IMG/VR virus record: IMGVR_UViG_3300046328_000237
Span: 1 to 33,468 of that record
Length of the DNA: 33,468 bases
Origin: a virus
Strand: one strand, 5' to 3'
Every line of letters starts with the position of its first letter. Within the stretch, counting starts at the first letter, position 1. Positions 12,018-21,661 of this stretch are shown here, piece by piece. The translations under genes were made by a program, and so were the position numbers. The notes under the pieces are model-generated. The model was not told where the DNA came from. It ran no database searches and saw only the letters and a list, made by a program, of their open reading frames with translations.

Positions 12018-14777
12018 TTATCCTATTAGGTTAGTACCCAGCTCTAACTCGCTGGTAGCGTCTGGAGTCTCTGTATTATTATCTAGAATATAACCCCATT
12101 TAGCAAGGTCGTCTAATCCAGCTACGTAATCTAGAGCGTCGTTAGGAGCTATGGCAGGTACTCGCCCGAAGACGTTACCTAAGTCGTTAAACTCGACTAT
12201 AGTATTGGCACCGTCTTTAGATATAGAGTTAATAATACCAATCTTCTTAGTATCTCCTCCACCGAAGCGCTTATATAGCCTAGAGAGATTTAAGTATACT
12301 CTGTCATTAAGAGACTTAAGAGATAGGTTAAGCTTAGACTCTACCTTGACTACGGACTGGGTAAGAGACTTAAAGAATAGCCAGCGCTCTGCTATTGTAT
12401 TGGCCTCGTCTTCGTAATAAAGAAATGCCTTAACCTCTAAAGTCTCTTTTTTCTCTATGGCCTCGTTAACGAAATCACTCTCTAGGAGTATGGTCTTAAA
12501 TACTTCCTGCTGAGTACTAATCTCTACGTATGGGCTATAGCTAATTTCTATATCAGAATAAATATTACTCTTAGTGGTTACAGAGAAGTTAATAATGTCT
12601 TCGTCGGTAAGAGCTTCTAAGTCTTCTGCCTTATCAGCGTTTAAGATGCTATATGTAAAGTTAAAATCAGTATCTAGATAAAGAGAGCCAAAGCAGCTCT
12701 TATTAATATCTGTAATCATATCTCTGATTACTGGGAGATTAGAGCCAATATCCAAAGGATAATAAAGAGCAAGGGTATACGGGCAGTCTACGAGCGCTTG
12801 CGTAAAGCTATCTTCCCCTAGGTCGTTTAGCCCTATCTCTTCTAGTAACCATTTAACTGCATGAGCTGGGTATCTAATCCACTCTCCAGTATCTAGACCT
12901 AATACAGAAGCAGTAACTAATGAGTCGTCCTCTATGTACTCAGGGCTCTTATACTGCATGGTACCTGTATGAGATGCTAAGGCAGGATTACGAAGCAGAA
13001 AGCTGGTATCGTCTACGCTTAATATTTCGTACCAGTCTGGGGTAGAGATTGTTTTAATTCTTACCCAGTCTCTAGGCTTGAGAATGGCAGTTAAGCTTAC
13101 GTCGGTAGAGGGAGCTGTAACAGTCCGAGAGCCATTAGTAAATACGAAGCTAATAGAAGGGTTACGAGTAGTGGCCGTATTAAATTCTGCGTCTTCATTA
13201 AATTCTATTACTGCATCTGTAGAAGTATTATCTACCGAGTAATCTCTATCTACTTCGTACTTCTGCTTACCTACGTAAACTGAGTTTACAGGAGTCTTAG
13301 TAACTACTGAGGAAGTGTTAACATCTGAAGGTAGAGCTTGGTTAAGTCTTATCTTATTACCAGATACTCGTATAACTGTATACGTTACACCTTCGATAAG
13401 TAATACGTCTCCTGCTTCTACGTCGTAAATATTATCTACTTCTATATTCGTATCGTTAATAATTGAGAGCATAGTTAAATCATAAGAGCGAAGCTTATGG
13501 CCTGCTACGTGCCATCTTCGATTAAAACCGTAGTAGCCTCTAGAGGGTAAGTTAATGGCAGACACTCCAGTAAATCCCGTCTCTATCTCGTCTGATAAAA
13601 GTAAGTGAGTAGCATCTACTACCGTATCTACTTTATAGGTATACTCCTTACCAGCGAGTACTACTGTTATCGTATCCTCTCCAGATACTTCATTAAAGAA
13701 ATCTGTACCTACTCCTACTACCTCATTATTTTCTATCTCTAAATTTCTACAAGTAGCTACAGAGAAAGTCGTGGAGATTGTACCAGTTACAGTTAGACTC
13801 GTATTATTAGTAACCGTATTTACGGTATATGAGTACTCTACGAATGGAGTAATAATTTTAATCTGGTCACCTGCTGTAACCTCTGTAGTAAAGCTAGTAC
13901 CAGTACCAGTTATAATATTAGTCGTAGCGGTACCAGATACAGTACCAGTAAGTAAGTTACGGTTTGAGTCTCCAGTAATTGTACCAGTTAACGGGAAGCC
14001 ATCTTTAATCTTATTAATGCCAGTAGTGCGTATCGTATCTACTCTACCGAAGATAAGGCGTTTATGCTTACCATCTACGTCTGAGCTTATCTCCCCGTCT
14101 GCTGAGGAGAATCTACCCCAGTCTAACGTCTGCTTAAGCTGGGAGAGCTGGTCTTTTAAAGTGAATTTTACTAGCTGAGAAGAGAAGCTTTTATCTGTAG
14201 TAATGCCAGTATATAGAAGCTTGGCCTCTGTAAAAGGGATAGCTCTATTATAGCTCCAGAATTTAGCAGAGGTATTTTCCCAGATAAGGGTATCGAAGAT
14301 GCTATCAAAGTAACCGTCGTTATTTTCCAGACTGATAGAAGAGTTAGACTCTAGTGCTATGCCAGTATTCTCGTAATCCAGCTCTAGCTTTAAAGCTCCG
14401 ATAGATTTTATACGAGCTTCATAATGTACAATATCCCCAGAAGTAATATTAGCTGGAGCATTAATAGGAATATTAGAATAAAAGAAGCGATAAGTAATAT
14501 AGATACTATGAGTCTTCGGATTAGCGTTATCAGGCATACGTACATAGAGTACGCCTTCGATAGGGGAGTAATAATATTCTCCTGCGTTTAACGAGTTAGA
14601 AGCTGCTAATGTTAGATATGCTCCGTCTACCTTAACCGAGACTACGTACTTATTAACTGTACGTTTATAGATACTCCCACTATGGAGGGTGAATAACTTT
14701 AACTTCTCCCTAGCGTGGAGCTGAGCTAAAATTATCTTCTGGCTTCTGGTCTTGTTAGCGTACTCTTCGTAGTTCAT
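12018..14777 (-). CDS. Large tail-tip/hub protein with tandem beta modules
   Basis: 919 aa. The N-terminal ~220 residues resemble tail hub/baseplate proteins of siphophages (Trp/Tyr-rich strands, NDGYFDSIFDTLIW). About residues 270-560 hold up to four related beta units with the pattern G-T/V ... GD-x-I ... Y-x-V-x-x-V ... L: for example GTSFTTEVTAGDQIKI, and GTDFFNEVSGEDTITV followed by YTYKVDTVVDATHLLL. The C-terminal third has YPLDIGSNLPVIRDMITDINK and may form the cell-facing part. It starts in TAATG overlap with the fibre gene. Exact position in the tail cannot be fixed. Confidence 0.6.
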   Translation of the reverse strand: MNYEEYANKTRSQKIILAQLHAREKLKLFTLHSGSIYKRTVNKYVVSVKVDGAYLTLAASNSLNAGEYYYSPIEGVLYVRMPDNANPKTHSIYITYRFFYSNIPINAPANITSGDIVHYEARIKSIGALKLELDYENTGIALESNSSISLENNDGYFDSIFDTLIWENTSAKFWSYNRAIPFTEAKLLYTGITTDKSFSSQLVKFTLKDQLSQLKQTLDWGRFSSADGEISSDVDGKHKRLIFGRVDTIRTTGINKIKDGFPLTGTITGDSNRNLLTGTVSGTATTNIITGTGTSFTTEVTAGDQIKIITPFVEYSYTVNTVTNNTSLTVTGTISTTFSVATCRNLEIENNEVVGVGTDFFNEVSGEDTITVVLAGKEYTYKVDTVVDATHLLLSDEIETGFTGVSAINLPSRGYYGFNRRWHVAGHKLRSYDLTMLSIINDTNIEVDNIYDVEAGDVLLIEGVTYTVIRVSGNKIRLNQALPSDVNTSSVVTKTPVNSVYVGKQKYEVDRDYSVDNTSTDAVIEFNEDAEFNTATTRNPSISFVFTNGSRTVTAPSTDVSLTAILKPRDWVRIKTISTPDWYEILSVDDTSFLLRNPALASHTGTMQYKSPEYIEDDSLVTASVLGLDTGEWIRYPAHAVKWLLEEIGLNDLGEDSFTQALVDCPYTLALYYPLDIGSNLPVIRDMITDINKSCFGSLYLDTDFNFTYSILNADKAEDLEALTDEDIINFSVTTKSNIYSDIEISYSPYVEISTQQEVFKTILLESDFVNEAIEKKETLEVKAFLYYEDEANTIAERWLFFKSLTQSVVKVESKLNLSLKSLNDRVYLNLSRLYKRFGGGDTKKIGIINSISKDGANTIVEFNDLGNVFGRVPAIAPNDALDYVAGLDDLAKWGYILDNNTETPDATSELELGTNLIG

Positions 14778-17473
14778 TATTTAATCTTCTGTATTTTAAC
14801 TTGAGTATAAACTTCAGAAACTCCTACGTTGTTAGCAGCCCCGAAGCCGTTAGAAGCTTGGGTAGCCTGCGAGTAATGTTGTATCTCGAATACCTTGGAA
14901 GAAGTAATAGTAAAGGCTCCAGCTACTATAGAGTTACTTACGGCATAGTTAGCTACAGAGCCAGAGAAGACAGAGCTACCTATTAATGTATCTGTAGAGT
15001 CTGTAATATTTCTTAACTTAGCTTTATGCCCGTCTACTCTAAAAGCAGGTGCAGTAGCGTATAAATCATAAGTACCAGCAGGAAGGGTAAACTGGTTAGA
15101 GCTTAAGCTTGTAACTACCCCCGTATCGTCTGATAAAGTATTAAGAGTCCGAGTACGCCAAGCCCCTAGAGTTAAAGTACCTCCGTCTGTATTGGCGGCT
15201 TTTACGTCTGAGATATAAGCGAATCTAGGAATAACTTGAGGTACTCCGACTAGAGCAGGAGACTTAGAAGCATTGATAACTAAGTAGCCATCTGTTTGAG
15301 AAGTAGTGGCTCCAGTAGAGCCGTTATTAAATACGAAGCTGTAAGTAAGGTAAGTGCTGGCCGGTACTGTAGCGGTATCTATAACTAGTATCCCAGTCTT
15401 CTCATTGTAACTTTTTTGATAAAGACCGCTTACATGAGTAGTGCTTCTTAGGGATAAATCTATCTCCCCAGTTTGACCAGACTTAGCAGACCCAGAGAAT
15501 AAGTTTAAATTTAGCCCCTTATACCCTTTACCTATCTGTACAGCGAAAACAGAAGGAGAGGCCGCTGTACTCGCTTGAGAATAGTTACGACTAAAAATTC
15601 TTAGGCCGCTTGTATTCATATCAGTAGTCGTCTGGGTAGGGGCCGTAGTCGTCTGAGTAAAAGTATCTGTAGTAGAGGCTGAACAAGTAAAAGTAATAAC
15701 CGTCCCTATTGGAGCGTCTGCTAAAGTAGTTATAGTATAACTAGAAGAAGGTGCATAAACGAAGCTAGCTGAGTCTGAAGAGAAGCTTTCGCTAGCTGTT
15801 ACTATCTGAGCTGCTTTAGCATATGCCACTACAGCTATATACTGCTCGTTAGTAGAGCCAGCCAAGGCGTTGCGTACTTTAAAGGTAGAGCCAGACGCTA
15901 AGTAAACCATGGTAGTAGCTGAGGCCCTGTTAGCATTTATCGCTGGGGAAGTATCTGCTGCGTACTCTATCGAGCCATCTCCAGAAATAATTAGGACTTG
16001 CGAAGAAGCTGCCCCTGCATTTCTAAAGCTGGCCGTAATGTGAAAGTAAGCAGGCTGAAGTACCGTATAAATACCAGTACCCGAGGCGTATGAGTAAAGA
16101 CCGCTACCCTCTGAGCTAAAAAGTGCCCCTGTTATATCAGCGTTACCGAAAGTAACAGACTGTGATAAACGGCTAGATTGAGTTACTATAGTCTCAGCGT
16201 ACTTAGTTGTATCAGAAGATAACTGTACGTCGTCGAAGCTTAGAATTTTACCAGAGTTTAATGCCTTAACTTGAAAGCCGACCCTAACCTGCGTACAGGT
16301 AGAGGGAATTAAGATATTTGCTTTATAGATAACTGAGCTAGTCCCAGTAGAAGGAAGAAGGTTAGAGCTTGTAGTAAGCTTAGCTCCGTTAGTAACGTCC
16401 CATACTACGGGCTCTATATCAGAGCTGCTACCGTCGTACTTATAAGGGAATACTAGAGTTACCGTATTACCTCTAAATCTAACTGGTACGCTCTGTACTG
16501 GAGAAGCTAGGTAATCGTCGAGCGAAGCTGCGGCCTGCGTATATTTGTAAGAAGCTAACCCGTTTAATGGCGAAGTAGTCTCTTTAGCGAAAGTACCAGC
16601 GAGAGTCCCGCCCCCTAAGAAGGTAGCGTTATCTCCTGTACTCCAGCCAGCTAAAGCTTCTGAAGCATCTAAGTTAACGAAAGTATCTGCCCCTCCGTTA
16701 CCAGAGCCTACGCTTACCAGAGTAGTGTCTACTACCTGATACATAGCTTTATTATCGGTAGCAAAACATAACTGCCCATTAGTGGCAGTAGAAGCATACG
16801 TAACCAAGTTAGCGTAAGTATCCTGCTTAACGTCGAGCCTAGAAGGAGTAACGATAGATGGAGAGTTAACGATAGGGGAAGTTAGAGTCTTGTTAGTAAG
16901 AGTAACTGAGGCAGAATTTTTAGTACTATCACTCGTATTATCTACAGCAGAAAGTCCTACATCTGCTTTTACTAGACCAGTAGGAGAAGAGATAGCTGGA
17001 GCTGTTAAAGTTTTATTAGTAAGGGTCTGAGTATCGGTAGTCCCTACGATGGCTCCTGATACTCCATGAGTAGCAGTTAAAGCAGCATGGGTAGAGACTC
17101 CAGTAGATACTCTAGCGTCTGCTCTTACGTCTGTATAAAATAAGTTAGTGGCCCCTTCTATGAATAAGTCTGTATCAAGTACAGCAGCAGATACTTCTAC
17201 GTAAGCAGACCCAGACCAGCGATAGGTAAGGTTATCGTCCAGAGTAATATAGATAATGCCATCTACTCCAGTAACGGGTAGAGAGGCGTAATCTGCGTAC
17301 TCTAGGATATCGTCTACATATGAAGGTAGTTGAGCTGCTGGCACTTTACCAGAGCCGTCTAACTCTGCTACTCCATTAGCTACGCCTCTATCTGCTTCTG
17401 GTATATAAGCTGCGTCTGTAGGTACGGTAGAAGACTCGAAGCCGTCTGAAGTTTCTAATATTCTAATGCTCAT
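14777..17473 (-). CDS. Tail fibre protein
   Basis: 898 aa. Residues ~95-200 show the repeated trimeric-fibre motif TDTQTLTNKTL and TLTNKTLTSP, plus LVKADVGLSAVDNTSD, common in phage fibres. The remainder is Ser/Thr/Ala-rich beta structure. ELDGSGKVPAAQLPSYVDD near the N-terminus is a typical fibre attachment segment. No enzymatic domain is evident. Starts in an ATGA overlap with its upstream neighbour. Probably recognises the host surface. Confidence 0.8.
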   Translation of the reverse strand: MSIRILETSDGFESSTVPTDAAYIPEADRGVANGVAELDGSGKVPAAQLPSYVDDILEYADYASLPVTGVDGIIYITLDDNLTYRWSGSAYVEVSAAVLDTDLFIEGATNLFYTDVRADARVSTGVSTHAALTATHGVSGAIVGTTDTQTLTNKTLTAPAISSPTGLVKADVGLSAVDNTSDSTKNSASVTLTNKTLTSPIVNSPSIVTPSRLDVKQDTYANLVTYASTATNGQLCFATDNKAMYQVVDTTLVSVGSGNGGADTFVNLDASEALAGWSTGDNATFLGGGTLAGTFAKETTSPLNGLASYKYTQAAASLDDYLASPVQSVPVRFRGNTVTLVFPYKYDGSSSDIEPVVWDVTNGAKLTTSSNLLPSTGTSSVIYKANILIPSTCTQVRVGFQVKALNSGKILSFDDVQLSSDTTKYAETIVTQSSRLSQSVTFGNADITGALFSSEGSGLYSYASGTGIYTVLQPAYFHITASFRNAGAASSQVLIISGDGSIEYAADTSPAINANRASATTMVYLASGSTFKVRNALAGSTNEQYIAVVAYAKAAQIVTASESFSSDSASFVYAPSSSYTITTLADAPIGTVITFTCSASTTDTFTQTTTAPTQTTTDMNTSGLRIFSRNYSQASTAASPSVFAVQIGKGYKGLNLNLFSGSAKSGQTGEIDLSLRSTTHVSGLYQKSYNEKTGILVIDTATVPASTYLTYSFVFNNGSTGATTSQTDGYLVINASKSPALVGVPQVIPRFAYISDVKAANTDGGTLTLGAWRTRTLNTLSDDTGVVTSLSSNQFTLPAGTYDLYATAPAFRVDGHKAKLRNITDSTDTLIGSSVFSGSVANYAVSNSIVAGAFTITSSKVFEIQHYSQATQASNGFGAANNVGVSEVYTQVKIQKIK

Positions 17474-17919
17474 CTAAATAGCTCCCTATTATTATATTCT
17501 AAAAGCTTATACTCGTAAGGATAGTCTGACCAGTCCTCTGCTACGCCTACCATATTAACAGGCGCATAGTTGTAGTCTTTATTCCAGCCTACCCATGAGG
17601 TATAGGAGTAAGTATATCCTGAAGACTCCAGCTTAATTGTATAGTCGTCGCCTACTCTTAAATTGAATGCCCCACTAAAAGATACGTGAGCTGCGAAATA
17701 ATTAGAAGTAAAACCAAAGTAAGTTTTTAAACCTAGCGCAGTAAATGAGAAGCTCTTAACTAACTCAGAATTACTATTATAAATATTAAAGTAAAAGATA
17801 CCAGCAGGTAGATTGTAAATATTGATATGGACTCTAAGCCCTGCTAAGGATAAGTCCCGTAGCATGGTTAAAGGCTGAGCTAACTCAGTCTCTAGCATAT
17901 CGCTGGCTATAGTACTCAT
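17470..17919 (-). CDS. Hypothetical tail protein
   Basis: 149 aa from the ATG at 17919, chosen because it overlaps the previous stop as TAATG and has AAGGAAGGGA upstream; an upstream ATG at 17949 would add ten residues inside the neighbour. Beta-rich with several aromatic residues (GIFYFNIYNSNSE, YTYSYTSWVGWNKDYNY). Located between a distal-tail-like protein and the fibre, so it is likely part of the tail tip. No family recognised. Confidence 0.6.
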   Translation of the reverse strand: MSTIASDMLETELAQPLTMLRDLSLAGLRVHINIYNLPAGIFYFNIYNSNSELVKSFSFTALGLKTYFGFTSNYFAAHVSFSGAFNLRVGDDYTIKLESSGYTYSYTSWVGWNKDYNYAPVNMVGVAEDWSDYPYEYKLLEYNNRELFR

Positions 17920-18683
17920 TAAGTCCCTTCCTCGAAGGATAAGCTGCAATTCCAGAAGTTACCCTCTACGAAGGATAACGTAGGGTCGTCTTTAAGATAG
18001 TAGTAACCGTTAAGCCTGTTATTATCGTTAAAGATATTACCCTCTGGGAAGAATAGCCATACTGGTAAAGTGTAAGAGGCGTAGTCTAGTACCTCTAGTA
18101 AGGGGTCTAGCTCGTCTCTATTCATTGTAGATATTCCACCGCTAAACTCTTTCTGAGTATTAATCTCATCTATGAAGCGCTGACCTAATCTATTCTTAGT
18201 TACGGTAGCATTATTATTCTGTTTATATTGAATAGGGTAATCGAAAGATAGCTCTCCTATCTGGGCAGATTTACCTACGAATAATTTAGCTACTTCGCAG
18301 TATCCAGCACTATTAGTTAGCACCAGTCTTACATAGCGATAGTTAACAGGGGTAGTAAACTCAACGTAAGCAAACCCATACTCCTGAGATATGTTAGCTA
18401 CCTCAGATACAGCAGGGCTAACCCATGAGTTAGTTCCATTCATTTCGACGGTAAGAACTGTAAAGCCTAGAGCATTAGCTCCAGAGTCTACCAGAGCTAC
18501 GAAGTCTAGCTCCATAGTTGTACCTAAATCTATTACCAGAGTCGTATTATTATTCGTACTTCTGAAGACTCTAGTACGTCTATCGTCTGTAAGGTTACTT
18601 ACTGGGTATGAAGCGTTAACCGTAGAAGGCGTTAGTACTGCCTGCTTAACTAAGTTATCGACTAGAAATTTCTGATTAGACAT
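17919..18683 (-). CDS. Distal tail-like protein with discoidin-type beta domain
   Basis: 254 aa. Residues ~25-140 look like an F5/8 type C (discoidin) galactose-binding fold: ASYPVSNLTDDRRTRVFRS, TTLVIDLGTTMELDFVAL, YRYVRLVLTNSAGYCEVAKLFVG. The C-terminal ~110 residues have YPIQYKQNNNATVTKNRLGQ and VWLFFPEGN and probably form a tail ring domain. Immediately downstream of the tape measure, the standard place of the distal tail protein. A carbohydrate-contact role is inferred. Confidence 0.65.
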   Translation of the reverse strand: MSNQKFLVDNLVKQAVLTPSTVNASYPVSNLTDDRRTRVFRSTNNNTTLVIDLGTTMELDFVALVDSGANALGFTVLTVEMNGTNSWVSPAVSEVANISQEYGFAYVEFTTPVNYRYVRLVLTNSAGYCEVAKLFVGKSAQIGELSFDYPIQYKQNNNATVTKNRLGQRFIDEINTQKEFSGGISTMNRDELDPLLEVLDYASYTLPVWLFFPEGNIFNDNNRLNGYYYLKDDPTLSFVEGNFWNCSLSFEEGT

Positions 18684-20710
18684 TAAAATACCTCGAAGCC
18701 GCTACGGCCTTCGTCTCGAATTAATCTGGCTAGCTCTCTACCATTAGCTTCTACTCTGATAGGGATACTTCTCACTGCTTCTATAATAGCGTCGATACTA
18801 AGCCCTGCGCCTCCGTTACCGTTAGCTACGTCGAATAGTTTGGCCTGCTGCTGCTGGTTTAAAATCATTTCTCCAGCGTTAACTCTAACTGGTATATTAT
18901 CCCCTCTCATAGAGCTACCTTGTACGATACCCCCTGAAGCGAATTTAGCCCCAGCGATACGTGCCACGTTAGCTAAGCCGATGGCCACAATAGAAGCCGC
19001 CATAGCAGGGGCTAGGTAGGCTGGTCGAGTATCAGCTAATGCGTTAGTAGCACCTTGATAAGTAGAGATGGTAGCGGCGGTAATAGCTAAAGCCTTCTGA
19101 GCTGCTGAGCCATCTTTAGATATTGCTAGCCCTGCCTGTAGGAAGTTAGAGGTAATAGCTAACTTAGCGTCGCTCTCCTGCTTAAGTATTGCGGTCTTAT
19201 CTTTCTCTGCTTTATTAGACTGGGTAATATAATTCTTCTGATTAGCTAGGTCTGCTTTATCGTTAGCAGCTTTCTCTGCTAGAGTACGAGCGCCTGCATC
19301 TTTTATGATTTTAGCTTTCTCTAGCTCTGCTGCTCTTACAGCTTCTACCTTGGCCGTCTCTGCCATGAGTACGTTATCAAACTCTAGCTGTCTCTGCTCT
19401 GCTGATAAAGTATCTTTAGTAAGCTCCTGCTCAGCTTTAAATATCTGGAAGTCTGCTTCCTGCTGGATAAGCTGGTTATTAAAATCTGCCTTCTGAGCTA
19501 AGAGAGCGTCCTGTTTGGCCTTCTCTTTATCTAGCTCTTCTTTATCTTTAAACTCTGGAGCTTTAGCGGCCTTATCTCCCTTTATAATCTCGTCTGCTCT
19601 AGCGGCTGAAGCTGCTTTACGAGCTTCTTCCTGAGCTACTCTATTAATAGCTAGCTTATCATTAAGAGACTCGATAGCTTTCTCTGTATCCTGTATAAAT
19701 TTCTTCTGCTGACCAAAGCCGCCTACGTCGCCATCTGCTTTCATTTTAGCTAAGTCCGACTCATAATCTATAAGCTTAACTCTTAGGTCGTCGTACTCTC
19801 TGGATAACTGCTCTACAGTACTTATAGTCTCTACGATAGTACCGTTAGCTCTAGCTTCTGCTATTTTCTTATCTTCTAAAGACTGTACATATTTATTTAC
19901 TGCGAAGGTGATAGACTCGAATACGCCTGCTAGGCCTGAGTTAACTACGATTAAACCCAGAGACTCCTGTAATTCGCTAATAGACTTTTTAAGCTGCGAT
20001 AGCTTACCTGCATAAGTGTTAAGCTCTGCTGCTGCTGCATCTCCAAACTTACTATTAATAAAGTCTGCTGCGCCTCCAGCTTTAAGCTGAGCTTCTGTTA
20101 ATCCCTGAAGCTCCTTAACCTGCTTACCTAATTTACCTGTAGTACCGTCGAGAGATTTACCTAACTGCTGTACTCGCTCCTCTAAAGAGCCCCCGAAAGT
20201 GGCAGATAGATTAGCAGCAGCTTTTACAATATTCTTCGCCTGCTCGTTAGTGGCTCCAAAGCTTTTAGCTAAAGCTACCTGAGATAATATTAGGTCGTCT
20301 CCATACTTAGTTACTTGGGCCATCTCTCCAGCGAATGCCTGAAAGCTAGAGCTAGCAGACTCGCTAAACTCTCCAGACGCTCTAAGCGCTTGGTTAAGTT
20401 TATTAATAGCTTCTTCCTGCTCAATAGCAGCGTTAACCGTACCAGCTAAGAATGAGCCGATAGCAGAGGTAGCTCCCATAATCCCGTTAGCTACGAGAGT
20501 CCCGATAGCAGCGCCCTTAACTATATTCTTAAATGATTTATTAAAGTCTTCTGTAATCTGATTACCGACCCTAGCAGAGGCTACTGCTACAGGCTTTAGG
20601 GACTGAGCAGCGTCGGTAGCGAATTTATTAAATAGTCTAGAAGCATCTTTTAAGGCGACTGCTAGCCCGTCTGTACCTGCGCTAAATTCAATCTCTAATT
20701 GATTGGCCAT
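18683..20710 (-). CDS. Tail tape measure protein
   Basis: 675 aa, helical and Ala/Gln/Lys-rich throughout with hydrophobic segments near 60-90 (AAIGTLVANGIMGATSAIGSF) and 570-600. The C-terminal FASGGIVQGSSMRGDNIPVR followed by VNAGEMILNQQQQ is a hallmark of tape measure proteins. At roughly 1.5 angstrom per residue this implies a tail near 100 nm. It begins directly after the chaperone stop. A short tape measure without sheath genes supports non-contractile tail morphology. Confidence 0.92.
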   Translation of the reverse strand: MANQLEIEFSAGTDGLAVALKDASRLFNKFATDAAQSLKPVAVASARVGNQITEDFNKSFKNIVKGAAIGTLVANGIMGATSAIGSFLAGTVNAAIEQEEAINKLNQALRASGEFSESASSSFQAFAGEMAQVTKYGDDLILSQVALAKSFGATNEQAKNIVKAAANLSATFGGSLEERVQQLGKSLDGTTGKLGKQVKELQGLTEAQLKAGGAADFINSKFGDAAAAELNTYAGKLSQLKKSISELQESLGLIVVNSGLAGVFESITFAVNKYVQSLEDKKIAEARANGTIVETISTVEQLSREYDDLRVKLIDYESDLAKMKADGDVGGFGQQKKFIQDTEKAIESLNDKLAINRVAQEEARKAASAARADEIIKGDKAAKAPEFKDKEELDKEKAKQDALLAQKADFNNQLIQQEADFQIFKAEQELTKDTLSAEQRQLEFDNVLMAETAKVEAVRAAELEKAKIIKDAGARTLAEKAANDKADLANQKNYITQSNKAEKDKTAILKQESDAKLAITSNFLQAGLAISKDGSAAQKALAITAATISTYQGATNALADTRPAYLAPAMAASIVAIGLANVARIAGAKFASGGIVQGSSMRGDNIPVRVNAGEMILNQQQQAKLFDVANGNGGAGLSIDAIIEAVRSIPIRVEANGRELARLIRDEGRSGFEVF

Positions 20711-21546
20711 TTACTTCTTCCTTTTAGCGACTTCATTCTGCTTACGCATCTGGGTTATTTCGTCTGATAGACGCATACTATTTAGTAGCCCATAAACTTC
20801 TATGAGCTTAGCAGGCTGCTCTAATAACCCTCCAGCATAGGGTAGCAGACCATTTTCTATATGCCTAGCATGGCCTACTAGCTCAGCTATATAGGGAGAG
20901 TAATAGCTAGAAGGGCATCTATAGAATAATAGTTTATCGTCGTATTTAGCTACTGGTTTTTTAACATTAACCATACAGCCTTTTAGGTTATTTCTCTTCT
21001 CCTCAGTATGGAGCTTTAGGCATAGCTTACAGTTATAGTTAGGGTTACTCGTAGATAGATGAGTAGCATATATCTCTATAAGGTCTGACCATGTAACAGA
21101 GGATACGTTATTAATCTCTAGGAGAAGCTTATCTAGTAGGCTCCCTACTTCGCCTTTCCCAGTTTTATCTTCTCCCCATTAATAAGGATATCTACACCCT
21201 CGAAAGACTTAGGAGTACAGCTCGTAGATATATAGCTAATAGCTGGGATAAATGGAGTCTGTACTAGTACGCTAATAATAGTACTTACGTCGTCGTCTGA
21301 CATTTCGCCATTAACTGACTTAAGAATGATATCTTTATCTGAGAAGTCTTTTACCCCTCGTACTTCCTTAACTGCGAATTTAATCATAAGTCCCGTCTGA
21401 GCAGGCATATCAGTAACGAGCTTTCCCCCTATATTGCGAGTTACGTTAGCTATCTCCATAGACCTATCGTATCGAAGTGGAGAGAAGTCTACCTCTATAT
21501 GGTTATGCTTAAGGGTTACGATATCAGTAGTTCGTAGTACTTTCAT
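20711..21546 (-). CDS. Tail assembly chaperone GT fusion by programmed -1 frameshift
   Basis: Reading 131 codons from 21546 and slipping back one base at the G-GGA-AAG heptamer (21160-21154) continues in an open frame of 147 codons to 20711, giving about 278 aa. The T part begins GEVGSLLDKLLLEINN and contains CKLC and further Cys residues (GC, RC) that could bind zinc; its second half includes the reading frame MVNVKKPVAKYDD. Lambda gpG/gpGT uses the same heptamer and the same position just before the tape measure gene, where G and GT wrap the tape measure during tail assembly. Without the shift the T half would lack a start with SD. Confidence 0.85.
21135..21160 (-). promoter_or_regulatory. 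-1 frameshift signal: slippery heptamer and downstream hairpin
   Basis: On the minus strand GGGAAAG (21160-21154) is in zero frame G GGA AAG, then four bases, then a six-pair hairpin AGTAGG-GAG-CCTACT (21149-21135) that includes the G stop codon. In addition GGAGAAG (21175-21169) upstream can pair with CTTCTCC (21127-21121) downstream, enclosing the site. The heptamer is identical to that of lambda G/GT. Confidence 0.85.
21145..21546 (-). CDS. Tail assembly chaperone G (unshifted product)
   Basis: 133 aa, made when ribosomes do not slip; stop TAG follows the slippery site by six bases. It has an N-terminal beta section (DIVTLKHNHIEVDFSPLRYD) and helical part (DDDVSTIISVLVQTPFIPAISY). SD AGGAG lies ten bases before the ATG. 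Family assignment rests on place, length and the shared frameshift, since gpG-like proteins diverge greatly. Confidence 0.8.
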   Translation of the reverse strand: MKVLRTTDIVTLKHNHIEVDFSPLRYDRSMEIANVTRNIGGKLVTDMPAQTGLMIKFAVKEVRGVKDFSDKDIILKSVNGEMSDDDVSTIISVLVQTPFIPAISYISTSCTPKSFEGVDILINGEKIKLGKAK

Positions 21547-21595
21547 TCTATGCTGCTCCTGTTAGTTGTTTAGATTAGTATTCTACAGGAGGTAT

Positions 21596-21626
21596 AAAAA
21601 AGCTAGGGCCAGCGTTAGCCAGCCCT
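21596..21626 (-). terminator. Intrinsic terminator downstream of major tail protein
   Basis: On the minus strand an AGGGC...GCCCT stem with a two-base internal mismatch and an inner GC pair is followed by AGC and six T (21601-21596). It sits in the 112-base gap between tail tube and chaperone genes and would lower transcription into the tail chaperone and tape measure relative to the tube. A TATACCTCC and GAATACT follow, possibly a restart promoter. Confidence 0.65.
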
Positions 21627-21645
21627 GCACTACTTAACCGAAGTT

Positions 21646-21661
21646 TAGGTAGGTGATAATT
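21646..21661 (-). repeat. 16-bp repeat copy 1 (AATTATCACCTACCTA)
   Basis: On the minus strand AATTATCACCTACCTA immediately follows the stop of the tail tube gene. The identical 16 bases occur at 32693-32678, just after the partial adhesin gene and before the late promoter. Role unknown: common regulatory element or recombination seam. Confidence 0.7.

Noticed and set aside
13771-14178. Long plus-strand open frame within the tail hub gene
   Set aside because: Val-rich antisense shadow without SD or context; the minus-strand protein is complete.
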